A stretch of 57,427 nt of DNA, taken from the NCBI GenBank assembly GCA_017609175.1, contig JAFCEJ010000001.1, positions 1 through 57,427 on the forward strand. The letters are read 5' to 3'. This document shows, piece by piece, positions 46,365 through 55,450 of this stretch (the stretch's first letter is position 1; every line of letters starts with the position of its first letter). This stretch comes from Candidatus Pacearchaeota archaeon. Lineage in GTDB: Archaea > Nanobdellota > Nanobdellia > Pacearchaeales > GW2011-AR1. The notes beneath the pieces are model-generated. The model searched no databases, had not been told where the DNA came from, and was given only the letters and a program-made list of their open reading frames with translations. Both the position numbers and the translations under genes were made by a program.

Positions 46365-48080
46365 TTGAACATGGAAGAGATATTTATTCATTTAGCAATA
46401 ATTCTTTTGGCGGCATTTTTGGTTTCGTATGTAATTAGATTATTTAAGCAACCTATTATTATCGGATATATTATTGCAGGAATGATTATAAGTCCTTTTA
46501 TTATAAGGTTTGGAGCATCAACAGAGATGATTGAAACATTTTCTCATTTGGGGATTGCATTTTTGTTGTTTATTGTTGGTCTTCATTTGAACCCGAATAT
46601 TGTGAAAAGAATTGGAGCGACTTCTTTGATTGTTGGATTAGGGCAAATGGCTCTGACTTTTGCTGTGGGTTTTGTAATATCTTATTATTTGCTAAGTTTT
46701 AGTTATGTTGCTTCTTTGTATATTGCTGCTGCATTGATGTTTAGCAGTACAATTATTGTTACGAAATTACTTTCAGATAAAAGAGAGTTAGATTCTCTTT
46801 ATGGCAAGATTTCTTTGGGGGTTTTAATTATACAAGATTTAGTTGCTGTAGGTGTTTTGATGTTTATTTCTTCTTTGAATGGAGAGGTTACATTGGGTTC
46901 TTTTATGGCAAGAAGCCTGATTGGTGGAGGGGGACTTTTGATTGGATTATTTGTCGTTGGTTATTTTGTTTTGCCAAAAGTTATTTATAATATTGCAAAA
47001 TCACAGGAGTTATTATTTTTATTTTCAATCTGTTGGTGTTTTTTGATAGCATCACTTTTTTCTTATTTTGGGTTTTCAATTGAAATTGGGGCTTTGGTTG
47101 CAGGAGTTGTTTTATCAATTTCTCCTTATAGTACTGAGATTAGTTCAAAAGTTCGTCCATTAAGGGACTTCTTTCTAATAATTTTCTTTATTATCTTGGG
47201 ATTGAATATTCAAATTTCAAATATTGGTTCAATTATTTTAAGTGCTGTTGTTTTTGCTTTGATTGCTTTGTTGTTTAAACCGATTATTCTAATGACTTTA
47301 ATGGCAATTTCAGGGCATACTAAGAGAAATAATTTTTTAGTTGGGACAATTCTTGCACAAATATCTGAATTTTCTCTGATTATTTTAGCTTTGGGTGTTT
47401 CTATGGGACATATTTCTGACAAAATTTTATCAACTTTGACCTTGACAGGAATTATCACGATTGCTGTTTCAACATATTTTATAATTTACTCTAATCGGTT
47501 TTATGAAAAAGTTTCAGGGATGATTTCTATTTTTGAGAGAAAAGGTGTTAAAGATGAAAAAGAGTATTTCAGAAAATATGATGCGATTTTGTTTGGTTAT
47601 AATCGGATTGGTTATGGTATTTTGAGGAGCCTGAAAAGAATAAAAAAAGATTATCTTGTTGTGGATTTTAATCCTGACACTGTTGCTGATTTGAAAAAAT
47701 TAAGAATTCCCACATTGTATGGAGATGTTTCTGACGCAGAATTTTTAAGAGAACTCCCTCTTGAGAAATTGCAACTGGCTGTTTCAACAATTCCTGATTT
47801 TGAAACTAATTTAATTTTAATAGAAACAATAAAACTTGCTAACCCAGATGCAATTATTATAGTGAGAGCTCATCAGGTAAAAGATGCACTTACATTATAT
47901 AAAAAAGGAGCGGATTATGTCTTAACACCTCATTTTTTAGGAGGAGAGTATGTTTCAAAGATGATTTCAAAATTAAAGACAAAATCAAGCGGTTATGAAT
48001 CTGAAAAAGAGAAACATATGAAGATGCTTAAGGATATTATGAGAAAAGGATATAAACACCCAGATATAGAAAAAAATTAA
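46365..48080 (+). CDS. Kef-type cation/proton antiporter with C-terminal TrkA-N (RCK) domain
   Basis: PIIIGYIIAGMIISPFII; ALMFSSTIIVTKLL; GALVAGVVLS; C-terminal YDAILFGYNRIGYGILRSLKRIKKDYLVVDFNPDTV...YGDVSD. Confidence 0.93.
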   Translation: MNMEEIFIHLAIILLAAFLVSYVIRLFKQPIIIGYIIAGMIISPFIIRFGASTEMIETFSHLGIAFLLFIVGLHLNPNIVKRIGATSLIVGLGQMALTFAVGFVISYYLLSFSYVASLYIAAALMFSSTIIVTKLLSDKRELDSLYGKISLGVLIIQDLVAVGVLMFISSLNGEVTLGSFMARSLIGGGGLLIGLFVVGYFVLPKVIYNIAKSQELLFLFSICWCFLIASLFSYFGFSIEIGALVAGVVLSISPYSTEISSKVRPLRDFFLIIFFIILGLNIQISNIGSIILSAVVFALIALLFKPIILMTLMAISGHTKRNNFLVGTILAQISEFSLIILALGVSMGHISDKILSTLTLTGIITIAVSTYFIIYSNRFYEKVSGMISIFERKGVKDEKEYFRKYDAILFGYNRIGYGILRSLKRIKKDYLVVDFNPDTVADLKKLRIPTLYGDVSDAEFLRELPLEKLQLAVSTIPDFETNLILIETIKLANPDAIIIVRAHQVKDALTLYKKGADYVLTPHFLGGEYVSKMISKLKTKSSGYESEKEKHMKMLKDIMRKGYKHPDIEKN

Positions 48081-48706
48081 TTTCCAACATCTTCTTCTAA
48101 ATCGAATAAGGTAAAAATAAATCCAAAAAATCTTAAAATCGCTTCCAAAATGATTATAAATAACAGATAAAAGAACATCTCATTGAAAATTAATGGGAGG
48201 AGGTCAAGCCGTCTTAATACCCTTTCAATATTGAAGAATGTTGGATTAATTATTGAAATTGCTAACATTGTAAATGGCAATATTTTTGCAATTTCTCTGG
48301 CTAACTCTTCGTTGTAATAGGAACTCATCCTTGTTGTTGCTATAACGATTGTTGATATTATTAGAATGACTTTTATTTCCTGGATTTCAGTTAATAAAAT
48401 TAGGAAACTGCTGAATATTAAAAACCAAAAGAAAATTAGAAAAGGTGAGATTATTAGGTATTCTATAAGATAGATTAATTTAGTTGTGAATTCATTGCTT
48501 GATTGAGTAATTTTTTCAAAATATTTCCCAAGGAAATTTTTTGTTGCTACAAATCTGTGGAGCTTCCAGATAAATAAGGCATACAGAAAACCAAGTAAAA
48601 TTAATAACATTAAATCAATGAAGATACCTACTTCTTGGAATTGTGATAGGAAATTCTCATGCATTTCTATAAAACCCGAGATTAGGCTACTCACCTCTTC
48701 TACCAT
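48077..48706 (-). CDS. Polytopic membrane protein
   Basis: Several hydrophobic segments; converges with the upstream antiporter by 4 nt. Confidence 0.7.
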   Translation of the reverse strand: MVEEVSSLISGFIEMHENFLSQFQEVGIFIDLMLLILLGFLYALFIWKLHRFVATKNFLGKYFEKITQSSNEFTTKLIYLIEYLIISPFLIFFWFLIFSSFLILLTEIQEIKVILIISTIVIATTRMSSYYNEELAREIAKILPFTMLAISIINPTFFNIERVLRRLDLLPLIFNEMFFYLLFIIILEAILRFFGFIFTLFDLEEDVGN

Positions 48707-48758
48707 ACTTAATTATAGACATCGTTACTTTTAAATATATTCCTTATTTGTTTTTTTT

Positions 48759-50036
48759 ATGATTGATATAAGATTAATAAGAGAAAATCCTGAATTGGTT
48801 AAAGAGAATATTAAGAAGAAATTTCAAGAAGAGAAACTTCCATTAGTTGATAAAGTTAGAAAGTTGGACGAAGAATGGAGGAAACTGAAGTATGAAGAAG
48901 ATAAGTTGAGGCATGATAGGAACAGGATTTCTAAAAAAATTAATGAATTTAAAAAAGCGAAAAAAGATGTTTCTACTTTGATTAAAAAAGCCAAAGGAAT
49001 TCCGAAGAAAATTGCTAAGCTTGAAGAGAAAGAAAAGAAACTTCAAGGAGAGATTAAAGAAATTATGTATAAAATTCCAAATATAATTCATCATACTGTT
49101 CCAATCGGGAAATCTGATAAAGAAAATGTTGAAATAAAGAAATTTGGGAAACCGAGAAAGTTCAATTTTCCTGTAAAAAGCCATGTTGAGTTGGGGGAAG
49201 AATTGGGAATGTTGGATTTTGATACTTCTGCAAAAACTTCTGGAAAAGGATTTTATTATATGAAGGGCGATTTAGCTTTGTTAAATATGGCATTAATAAA
49301 TTTTGCAAGAGATTATATGGTCAAGCAAGGATTTGAATACATTGAACCTCCTTTGATGATACGGAAAAAAATTTTGACAGGAGTTTATTCTAATGAGGAA
49401 ATTGAACAAATGGCTTATAAAATTGATGGTGAGGATTTATATCTAATTGCGACTTCAGAACATCCTTTAATTGGCCAGTTTATTAATCAGACTATTAACA
49501 AGAAGGATTTGCCTATTAAACAAACTGGTTATTCAATGTGTTTTCGAAAAGAGATTGGAAGCCATGGAATTGATGAGAAAGGAATTTATAGGACACATCA
49601 ATTTAATAAACAAGAAATGATTGTGATTTGTGAACCAGCAGAATCTTATAAATGGTATGATAAAATGTTAAATTATTCTATTGAAATTTTTAAGGCATTG
49701 GAAATTCCGTTTCGGGTTTTGGAATGTTGTTCGGGTGATTTGGCTGATTTAAAAGCAAAATCATGCGATTTAGAAGCATGGAGTCCACGTCAGAAAAAAT
49801 ATTTTGAAGTAACTTCTCTAACAAATATGGAAGAAGCACAGGCGAGGAGATTGAATATCCGAATTGAAGATAAAGGGAAGAGATATTTTGCTCATACCTT
49901 GAATAATACGGTTATTGCAACTTCTAGGGCTTTGGTTGCAATTATGGAAAATCACCAACAAAGAGACGGTTCAATAAAAATTCCAAAGGCATTATGGAAA
50001 TATATGGGCAGGAAGAAAATTATAAAAAGAAAATGA
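48759..50036 (+). CDS. serS: Seryl-tRNA synthetase
   Basis: MIDIRLIRENPELVKENIKKKF; YLIATSEHPLIGQF; FRKEIGSHGIDEKGIYRTHQFNKQEM; HTLNNTVIATSRALVAIMENHQQRDGSIKIPKAL. Confidence 0.96.
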   Translation: MIDIRLIRENPELVKENIKKKFQEEKLPLVDKVRKLDEEWRKLKYEEDKLRHDRNRISKKINEFKKAKKDVSTLIKKAKGIPKKIAKLEEKEKKLQGEIKEIMYKIPNIIHHTVPIGKSDKENVEIKKFGKPRKFNFPVKSHVELGEELGMLDFDTSAKTSGKGFYYMKGDLALLNMALINFARDYMVKQGFEYIEPPLMIRKKILTGVYSNEEIEQMAYKIDGEDLYLIATSEHPLIGQFINQTINKKDLPIKQTGYSMCFRKEIGSHGIDEKGIYRTHQFNKQEMIVICEPAESYKWYDKMLNYSIEIFKALEIPFRVLECCSGDLADLKAKSCDLEAWSPRQKKYFEVTSLTNMEEAQARRLNIRIEDKGKRYFAHTLNNTVIATSRALVAIMENHQQRDGSIKIPKALWKYMGRKKIIKRK

Positions 50037-50272
50037 GGCGAAAAGCAAAATCAAAATTTGATAAATATTTTTTATTGGATTTTAAAAAGTTCTTGATAAT
50101 AATTGTGATAGGATTTGTTTCAGTTATTTTGCATAATGCAGTTTATGCTTTATTTGGGATTGAAGAAGCCATATTTTTTATTACTGCTGTTATTTTAATT
50201 CCCTTATATCTGATAATTTCTGTTATTTATACTTTGATTAAAAAGTTTTTAGTAGATGCTAAGAAAACCTAG
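50033..50272 (+). CDS. Small membrane protein
   Basis: ATGA overlap with serS; two TM segments. Confidence 0.6.
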   Translation: MRRKAKSKFDKYFLLDFKKFLIIIVIGFVSVILHNAVYALFGIEEAIFFITAVILIPLYLIISVIYTLIKKFLVDAKKT

Positions 50273-50354
50273 TCGATATTTTTCGCAGAAAGCTTTAAAA
50301 ATTAATTCTAACATGAATAATTAACCTAACTTATTGTTTGAGTAGGTGAATAAT

Positions 50355-50426
50355 GCCTCGGTAGTTTAGTGGCTAGAACACAAGCCTGTCGCGCTTGAGA
50401 TCCGGGTTCGATTCCCGGTCGGGGCG
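50355..50426 (+). tRNA. tRNA-Asp(GUC), no intron
   Basis: Acceptor GCCTCGG/TCGGGGC (two G-U), anticodon arm CAAGC-CTGTCGC-GCTTG, T-arm CCGGG-TTCGATT-CCCGG. Confidence 0.93.
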
Positions 50427-50478
50427 TTCTCTAAAAATTGCTTATTCGTATTAAATATCAATTTCTGCTTGAAATAGG

Positions 50479-50688
50479 TTAAAAGAACTTTAATACATCT
50501 TTTATCTGTTCTTCAAGCCTATTTGCTAAGTTTGGAAATAATCTTCTAAATACAAAATAAAGAGGAATAAGTATAAAAATAATTTGAAAGAATAGTGTCC
50601 AAAAAATCCCTGTTTCTTTAAAAAGAATGTGAATGAATTCTTTCCCGAGAATACTCTTAACTTTATTTAAGAGGATTTCTCTAACCAT
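50479..50688 (-). CDS. Small membrane protein
   Basis: 69-aa ORF with one TM. Confidence 0.5.
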   Translation of the reverse strand: MVREILLNKVKSILGKEFIHILFKETGIFWTLFFQIIFILIPLYFVFRRLFPNLANRLEEQIKDVLKFF

Positions 50689-51026
50689 TTTTTAAAAGGT
50701 AAATGAGGCAATACAAATAAAGGAAAAACCATAATAGCTAATAATACTCCTAAATAAACAAATAAGGTATTTCCTTGATATTTATTTATATTTATGAAAG
50801 CATAAAAAGCAACACTCCCCATATAAATACAATAAATTATAAAAGGTAACATTTCGGGAGCGGTCCTTTCAAATAAAATTCTCATTTTTAATTGAGATTC
50901 TTTTGAGGCTTCTGCCTGTTCCATTTTTGTAATTGCTTCATTTACTCTTTCTATTTTCTGTATATCTTGTTCGTTAAGGCAAAGTATTTCTTCTTCTGAG
51001 AGTTTTTTCCTATAATGTCCTTCCAT
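50667..51026 (-). CDS. Membrane protein with N-terminal coiled coil
   Basis: 119-aa ORF with two TM segments; overlaps the next gene. Confidence 0.6.
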   Translation of the reverse strand: MEGHYRKKLSEEEILCLNEQDIQKIERVNEAITKMEQAEASKESQLKMRILFERTAPEMLPFIIYCIYMGSVAFYAFININKYQGNTLFVYLGVLLAIMVFPLFVLPHLPFKKWLEKSS

Positions 51027-51190
51027 TTTTATTTAAATAAAGATGGTTTACTTGCTTTAAAAAATCTCTTTTTTAAATTCACAAAAGAAAATAGAGCCTC
51101 TATAGCGTTTTTTCATAACTTTTGAGTGGAATTATTAATCCAAAAGCTTTAAAAGACATCTTTGAGTTTTAATTAAACGAGGTTATTAAA

Positions 51191-51385
51191 ATGGATGAGG
51201 AAATGAATCAACAAGCTCCTGAGGAGGTTGCTGGAGAAACTCAAGAAGAAACATCTGAGACTCCAGAAGAATCAGCAGAAGAAGCTGGAGAGGCTACTGC
51301 TGAGCAACCTGAGGAGACTACAGAACCTTCTGAAGCAACTGAAGCTCCAGGAGAAGAATCTGTTGCTGAAGAAGCAGCTGAATAA
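51191..51385 (+). CDS. Very acidic low-complexity protein (64 aa)
   Basis: MDEEMNQQAPEEVAGETQEETSETPEESAEEAGEATAEQPEETTEPSEATEAPGEESVAEEAAE; no Lys/Arg; CGAGGTT upstream of ATG. Confidence 0.6.
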   Translation: MDEEMNQQAPEEVAGETQEETSETPEESAEEAGEATAEQPEETTEPSEATEAPGEESVAEEAAE

Positions 51386-51456
51386 TTCTAAATTTATTTT
51401 TTTATTTTTTTATTTTTTTTCAATATCTTTATATATTATAATAAATAATATTTTTT

Positions 51457-52368
51457 ATGGGGTGGAGAATATTTTTTAGTCTGCTTTTTATAATTGTTGT
51501 AATTGGCTTACTTGTTTTTTATTGGTTTATTCCTACAAGAACAACTGAATTTATTCCAAGAGGTCCAATAAACTCTAATTTTAGTTTGAGCAACTCTGTA
51601 GCCATAGATATGCAATTTTATCCAAATATGAGATACCCAAGCAGAATTATAACATATAAGATTTATAATTGCTCCTTGCAAAAGAAAAATGATATGGAAA
51701 GAGCATTTGAAATACTTTCTAATAAAACGATATTAAAATTTAATCCTGCTGAGAATGAAGAGATTTCTGTAACTTGTGATAACAAAGTCAAAATGGAAGA
51801 GGGATTGTTTATTGCTGGTGAAGGCGGCCCGACAAAAATTGTCCAAACAGATTTATTTAATGTTATTCTAAAAGGAAAAGTATTGTTAATAAGAGATTCT
51901 TCATGCCCTAATCCGAATATTGCAATACATGAACTTTTACATGCATTAGGTTTTGACCATTCAGAAAACAAAAATAATATAATGTATCCTGTGAGCAAAT
52001 GTGAGCAAACAATTGGCGATGATACTATTGCTTTGATAAATGAGTTATATAAAACTCCGACTTACCCAGACCTGTCTTTTGAGAATGTTTCTGCAGTCCT
52101 TAATGGTAGATATTTAAAAGCTGAAATTAGTGTGAAAAATGACGGGCTTATTGTTTCTAAAGAAGGAAAGATATTTATTTATGCTGACGATGATTTGGAA
52201 AATACTTTTGACCTGAAACCGTTAGATATTGGAGCAGGATTAAAAATGACTTTGGAAAATGTTTGGATATCAAGGAGAAATCCAGAAAAATTAAAATTTG
52301 TTATTGATTATGATTTTGAGGAGTTGGATAAGAACAATAATGAAATTATCTTAGAAGTAAGTCATTAA
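51457..52368 (+). CDS. Membrane-anchored zincin (matrixin-like metalloprotease)
   Basis: N-terminal TM; IAIHELLHALGFDHSENKNNIMYPVSKCEQTIGDDTI (HExxHxxGxxH plus Met-turn-like NIMYPV). Confidence 0.82.
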   Translation: MGWRIFFSLLFIIVVIGLLVFYWFIPTRTTEFIPRGPINSNFSLSNSVAIDMQFYPNMRYPSRIITYKIYNCSLQKKNDMERAFEILSNKTILKFNPAENEEISVTCDNKVKMEEGLFIAGEGGPTKIVQTDLFNVILKGKVLLIRDSSCPNPNIAIHELLHALGFDHSENKNNIMYPVSKCEQTIGDDTIALINELYKTPTYPDLSFENVSAVLNGRYLKAEISVKNDGLIVSKEGKIFIYADDDLENTFDLKPLDIGAGLKMTLENVWISRRNPEKLKFVIDYDFEELDKNNNEIILEVSH

Positions 52369-52404
52369 AAAATAAAAAAGAAAGAAGAAAAGTGTTATGA
52401 AAAA

Positions 52405-52479
52405 TTAAAAATCATCATCAAGATTTAGATCATCTTCGAAGTTATCTTCTTCGAAATCTTCATCAGGGTATTCGTCCAT
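52405..52479 (-). CDS. Acidic microprotein (24 aa)
   Basis: Manual translation MDEYPDEDFEEDNFEDDLNLDDDF*; leader AAACGAGGTTTAAAATGGA resembles that of 51191. Confidence 0.4.
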   Translation of the reverse strand: MDEYPDEDFEEDNFEDDLNLDDDF

Positions 52480-52594
52480 TTTAAACCTCGTTTTTTTGTA
52501 ATTCTGATAAAATATTTTTATTTATAAAGGTTATGGTAATGAAAAATAAAATCTAAGAATCAAAAAATAGGATATAAAATATTTTAATAAAAAA

Positions 52595-52733
52595 TCCCTC
52601 CACCAGGATTCGAACCTGGGATCTCTCGGGTGCTGCTTCTTGACTTTTGGGGTTTCATAGAATTTCATGAAAATGAATCTCCACCTTAAGTAAAACCTAC
52701 AGCCAAGCGCTCTAACCACTGAGCTATGGAGGG
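52595..52733 (-). tRNA. tRNA-Tyr(GUA) with 66-nt intron (52631..52696) at 37/38
   Basis: Minus strand: acceptor CCCTCCA/TGGAGGG (C1-G72), anticodon stem CTTGG/CCGAG, loop C-T-GTA-G, BHB CTGT/GCAG, T-arm CCAGG-TTCGAAT-CCTGG. Confidence 0.9.
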
Positions 52734-52772
52734 ATAAAATAAAAAGATTTGAATTGTTTTTAAAGATTATGA

Positions 52773-54164
52773 TTAATAGTCTTCTTCAATTTCTCCTTTG
52801 TGTTGTTCTGAAACAAAAAAGGCTCTGTTTGAAGTTGTTTCTTTAATTTTTCCATTAACTTCATAGAAAATTCTTGCTGCAGGCAACGCAAACTTTCCAA
52901 GAACACCGAGTTTAGAATAAATAATATAAGACATGATTCTTATTTCCCCTTTTTCTAATTTTTCAATATCCCATTCTATTCTTTTATTTTTCTCGTCGAT
53001 TCTTGAGGGCTTTTCTGCACCGAATTTATCATAAACTTTTACTAATGGGGGTAATTTGTCGATGATGTTAATTCTTTCTACATATTTTTTTGCATTTGCT
53101 ATTAAGGAAACCTTGAGTGCAAATTCTCCTCCTTTTGTTTTAACAAACGAAACTTTTTTTCTTACAATCAAATCCTCCTCTGAAGTTTTTTTTGCAAAAA
53201 TTACAATTACTATTACAAAAAAGATTATTAAAAATGGGAATAACCAATTTGTTTTTACAATGATATTCAATGTTTCCCCTGGTTTTACTATTCTATTCCA
53301 AGTGTAATAAACAGTCATACCATGCCTTTCAATAACATCTGGTTCTGGTTCAAAGGTTGTAAATAATCTTGAAACAATATTTTTTTTAATTGCAGTATCT
53401 GAATTTACTTCAACATTACCTTCATTCTTTTTTGAAATTATTTTTGTTGTGATTAAAAATCCATATTCTTTTTTTTCTGAAACTACTAATTTTTTTTCAG
53501 CGAATTTAATAGTTCCTTCTAAAGTTGTATTTGTTCTACCAGCTTCTATTTCTGCTTTTAGTGTATAAAACCCTGCAGTTAGTTCTTTAAAGTCCTCTTT
53601 ATTAAGATTTATTGTGAATTCTTTTTTCTCATATGGTTTTAGAGAAAATTCCTTTTCTAATTCAAAGAAAGGTGAAGAAAATTTTGCTTTTATCTTTTCA
53701 AAGTTAAAGTTTTCCTTATTTTTCAGATAAATTGTGATGGAATCGGATTCAGGATTTATTTCTGATGCTTCAATCTTAAGAGCATTTTTTAAATCGATTA
53801 TTTTTACTGTTAATTCTTCTTTTTGAGGAATATTATCTTTTCCTTTGATTTCGTATTGCAATGTATAAAAAAATTTAGGATATTCAAAATCTTCTCTGGC
53901 ATGAACTTTTAATTGTATTGTTTTTAATTCATTTTGTTCTAATTTTATTTCTTTTGATTCCATGATAAAATATCCTGGTATGCTGTCAAATCTAAAAGTA
54001 TCATCTTCCCCCAAGTTTGTTACATTTAATTCAAAAATTGCTGGTTGATTTATTCCTTTTATGAGAACTTCATTTGAACTTTGTTTTTCAATTTTGAGAT
54101 TTGCGGCTAAAATACATGGCAGAATTAATAATATTAATAAGAGGGAAAGGATCTTTTTTTTCAT
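52773..54164 (-). CDS. Membrane-anchored surface protein with beta-sandwich ectodomain
   Basis: Signal peptide; NEW3/CARDB-like repeats; TM WLFPFLIIFFVIVIVIFA; cytoplasmic beta-rich region. Confidence 0.75.
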   Translation of the reverse strand: MKKKILSLLLILLILPCILAANLKIEKQSSNEVLIKGINQPAIFELNVTNLGEDDTFRFDSIPGYFIMESKEIKLEQNELKTIQLKVHAREDFEYPKFFYTLQYEIKGKDNIPQKEELTVKIIDLKNALKIEASEINPESDSITIYLKNKENFNFEKIKAKFSSPFFELEKEFSLKPYEKKEFTINLNKEDFKELTAGFYTLKAEIEAGRTNTTLEGTIKFAEKKLVVSEKKEYGFLITTKIISKKNEGNVEVNSDTAIKKNIVSRLFTTFEPEPDVIERHGMTVYYTWNRIVKPGETLNIIVKTNWLFPFLIIFFVIVIVIFAKKTSEEDLIVRKKVSFVKTKGGEFALKVSLIANAKKYVERINIIDKLPPLVKVYDKFGAEKPSRIDEKNKRIEWDIEKLEKGEIRIMSYIIYSKLGVLGKFALPAARIFYEVNGKIKETTSNRAFFVSEQHKGEIEEDY

Positions 54165-54208
54165 TAGAGAATTAAATCTGGGCTATATTTAAATATTTTT
54201 GTGGTGAA

Positions 54209-54715
54209 TTATTTCTTTCCTTCAAGGTCGAGCCATGCTTTGGCTTGATTTAAGAATTCGTCGCAGTCACTCGCAAGTTTGTTTTCAAATTGTTCGACTC
54301 TGGAAGCAATTACCCATTTTTCATAAATTCCTCTTAAAAATTTGTGAAATGCGTTTTTTTCAAATTTGCCGTCATAATCTCTTACTAAAATTCCTTTTAC
54401 ACTTATTTCAACGGCTCCTTTGTTAGTTTTTATTTTCGCACCATTTGGCTGTTGTACTTCAACATCTACTAACTTTTCAATTTTAAATGTAACTTTAACT
54501 TGAAACTGAAAATAATCTGTTACTTTATTTTCTCCAGTCCATTCAATTTCTAAGTCTTTTGAGTTTCCACTTAATTTTTCTTTATATTTATCTTCTATTA
54601 CTTTAAGCCCTGTTTCATCTGTAAGCCAATCATAACAGAATTTATAGAAATCTTTAAATGAAAAAATTCCGGTATATTTTATTTTGCTACTGAAAATTGT
54701 TTCTTTTTCTGACAT
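54209..54715 (-). CDS. Hypothetical protein
   Basis: 168-aa ORF, no family recognised. Confidence 0.7.
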   Translation of the reverse strand: MSEKETIFSSKIKYTGIFSFKDFYKFCYDWLTDETGLKVIEDKYKEKLSGNSKDLEIEWTGENKVTDYFQFQVKVTFKIEKLVDVEVQQPNGAKIKTNKGAVEISVKGILVRDYDGKFEKNAFHKFLRGIYEKWVIASRVEQFENKLASDCDEFLNQAKAWLDLEGKK

Positions 54716-54786
54716 AGAGTAATAAAATTAATTTGATTTAAATATTTAACTAATAAGGAAATGTTTTTCTTTTTTGAGATTATTGA

Positions 54787-55350
54787 TTACATTGATGCTG
54801 CACAGGTATTACAGAGAAGTCTTCCATCAATTTTTTGGAGAATGTCTGTAGCACCACATTCTTCACAAACCCCCTCATGCATATATTCTCTGTTTTTTGC
54901 TTTTCTAACTCTTTTTAATTTTTCAGCCTCTTCTCTTATTTGTTTAAGTTCTTCTAATTCAGGATAAATTTCTGGATGGAATGTTAATATATCTCTTATT
55001 GTTAATATTCCTACAATTTCTTTTCCTTGGACAACAGGAAGTCGCCGGAATTTTAATTTTTTCATTTTTCTTAAAGCTTCTTCTAATGTTGCAGTGGGTT
55101 TTATCGTCGCGATTTTTTTTCTAGAAATATCAATTACTCTAATTTTTGCTAAATCTTTTCTTGATTTTTTTATTAGCGCCCATAAAATATCTCGTTGAGA
55201 AATAAAACCGACTAGTCTTTTTTTATCAAGAACAACAAGACTGCCAACCCTCTTTTTTACAAATATTTTGGCACAATCCAATAAACTTGTATCTGGTTTG
55301 ACAAAGATTATGTCCCTTGTCATTACATCTGCAACAATAATATCTCTCAT
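54787..55350 (-). CDS. Tandem CBS-domain protein with C-terminal zinc ribbon
   Basis: VADVMTRDIIFVKPDTSLLDCAKIFVKKRVGSLVVLD..., second CBS FRRLPVVQGKEIVGILTIRDIL, CEECGATDILQKIDGRLLCNTC. Confidence 0.92.
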   Translation of the reverse strand: MRDIIVADVMTRDIIFVKPDTSLLDCAKIFVKKRVGSLVVLDKKRLVGFISQRDILWALIKKSRKDLAKIRVIDISRKKIATIKPTATLEEALRKMKKLKFRRLPVVQGKEIVGILTIRDILTFHPEIYPELEELKQIREEAEKLKRVRKAKNREYMHEGVCEECGATDILQKIDGRLLCNTCAASM

Positions 55351-55421
55351 ATATTTACCAAAATGTTTTCGCTTTTAAAAGTTGTTTACCACTATAAAAT
55401 ATGTTCTCTAATGAGATAAAA

Positions 55422-55429
55422 TTTATAAG
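55422..55429 (+). promoter_or_regulatory. Candidate TATA box upstream of the thermosome gene
   Basis: TTTATAAG about 22-29 nt upstream of ATG 55451. Confidence 0.4.
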
Positions 55430-55450
55430 GGGTTTTTTTGAGATTAATAT

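Noticed and set aside
52531-52719. Minus-strand ORF of 62 aa
   Set aside because: Overlaps the intron-containing tRNA-Tyr almost entirely.
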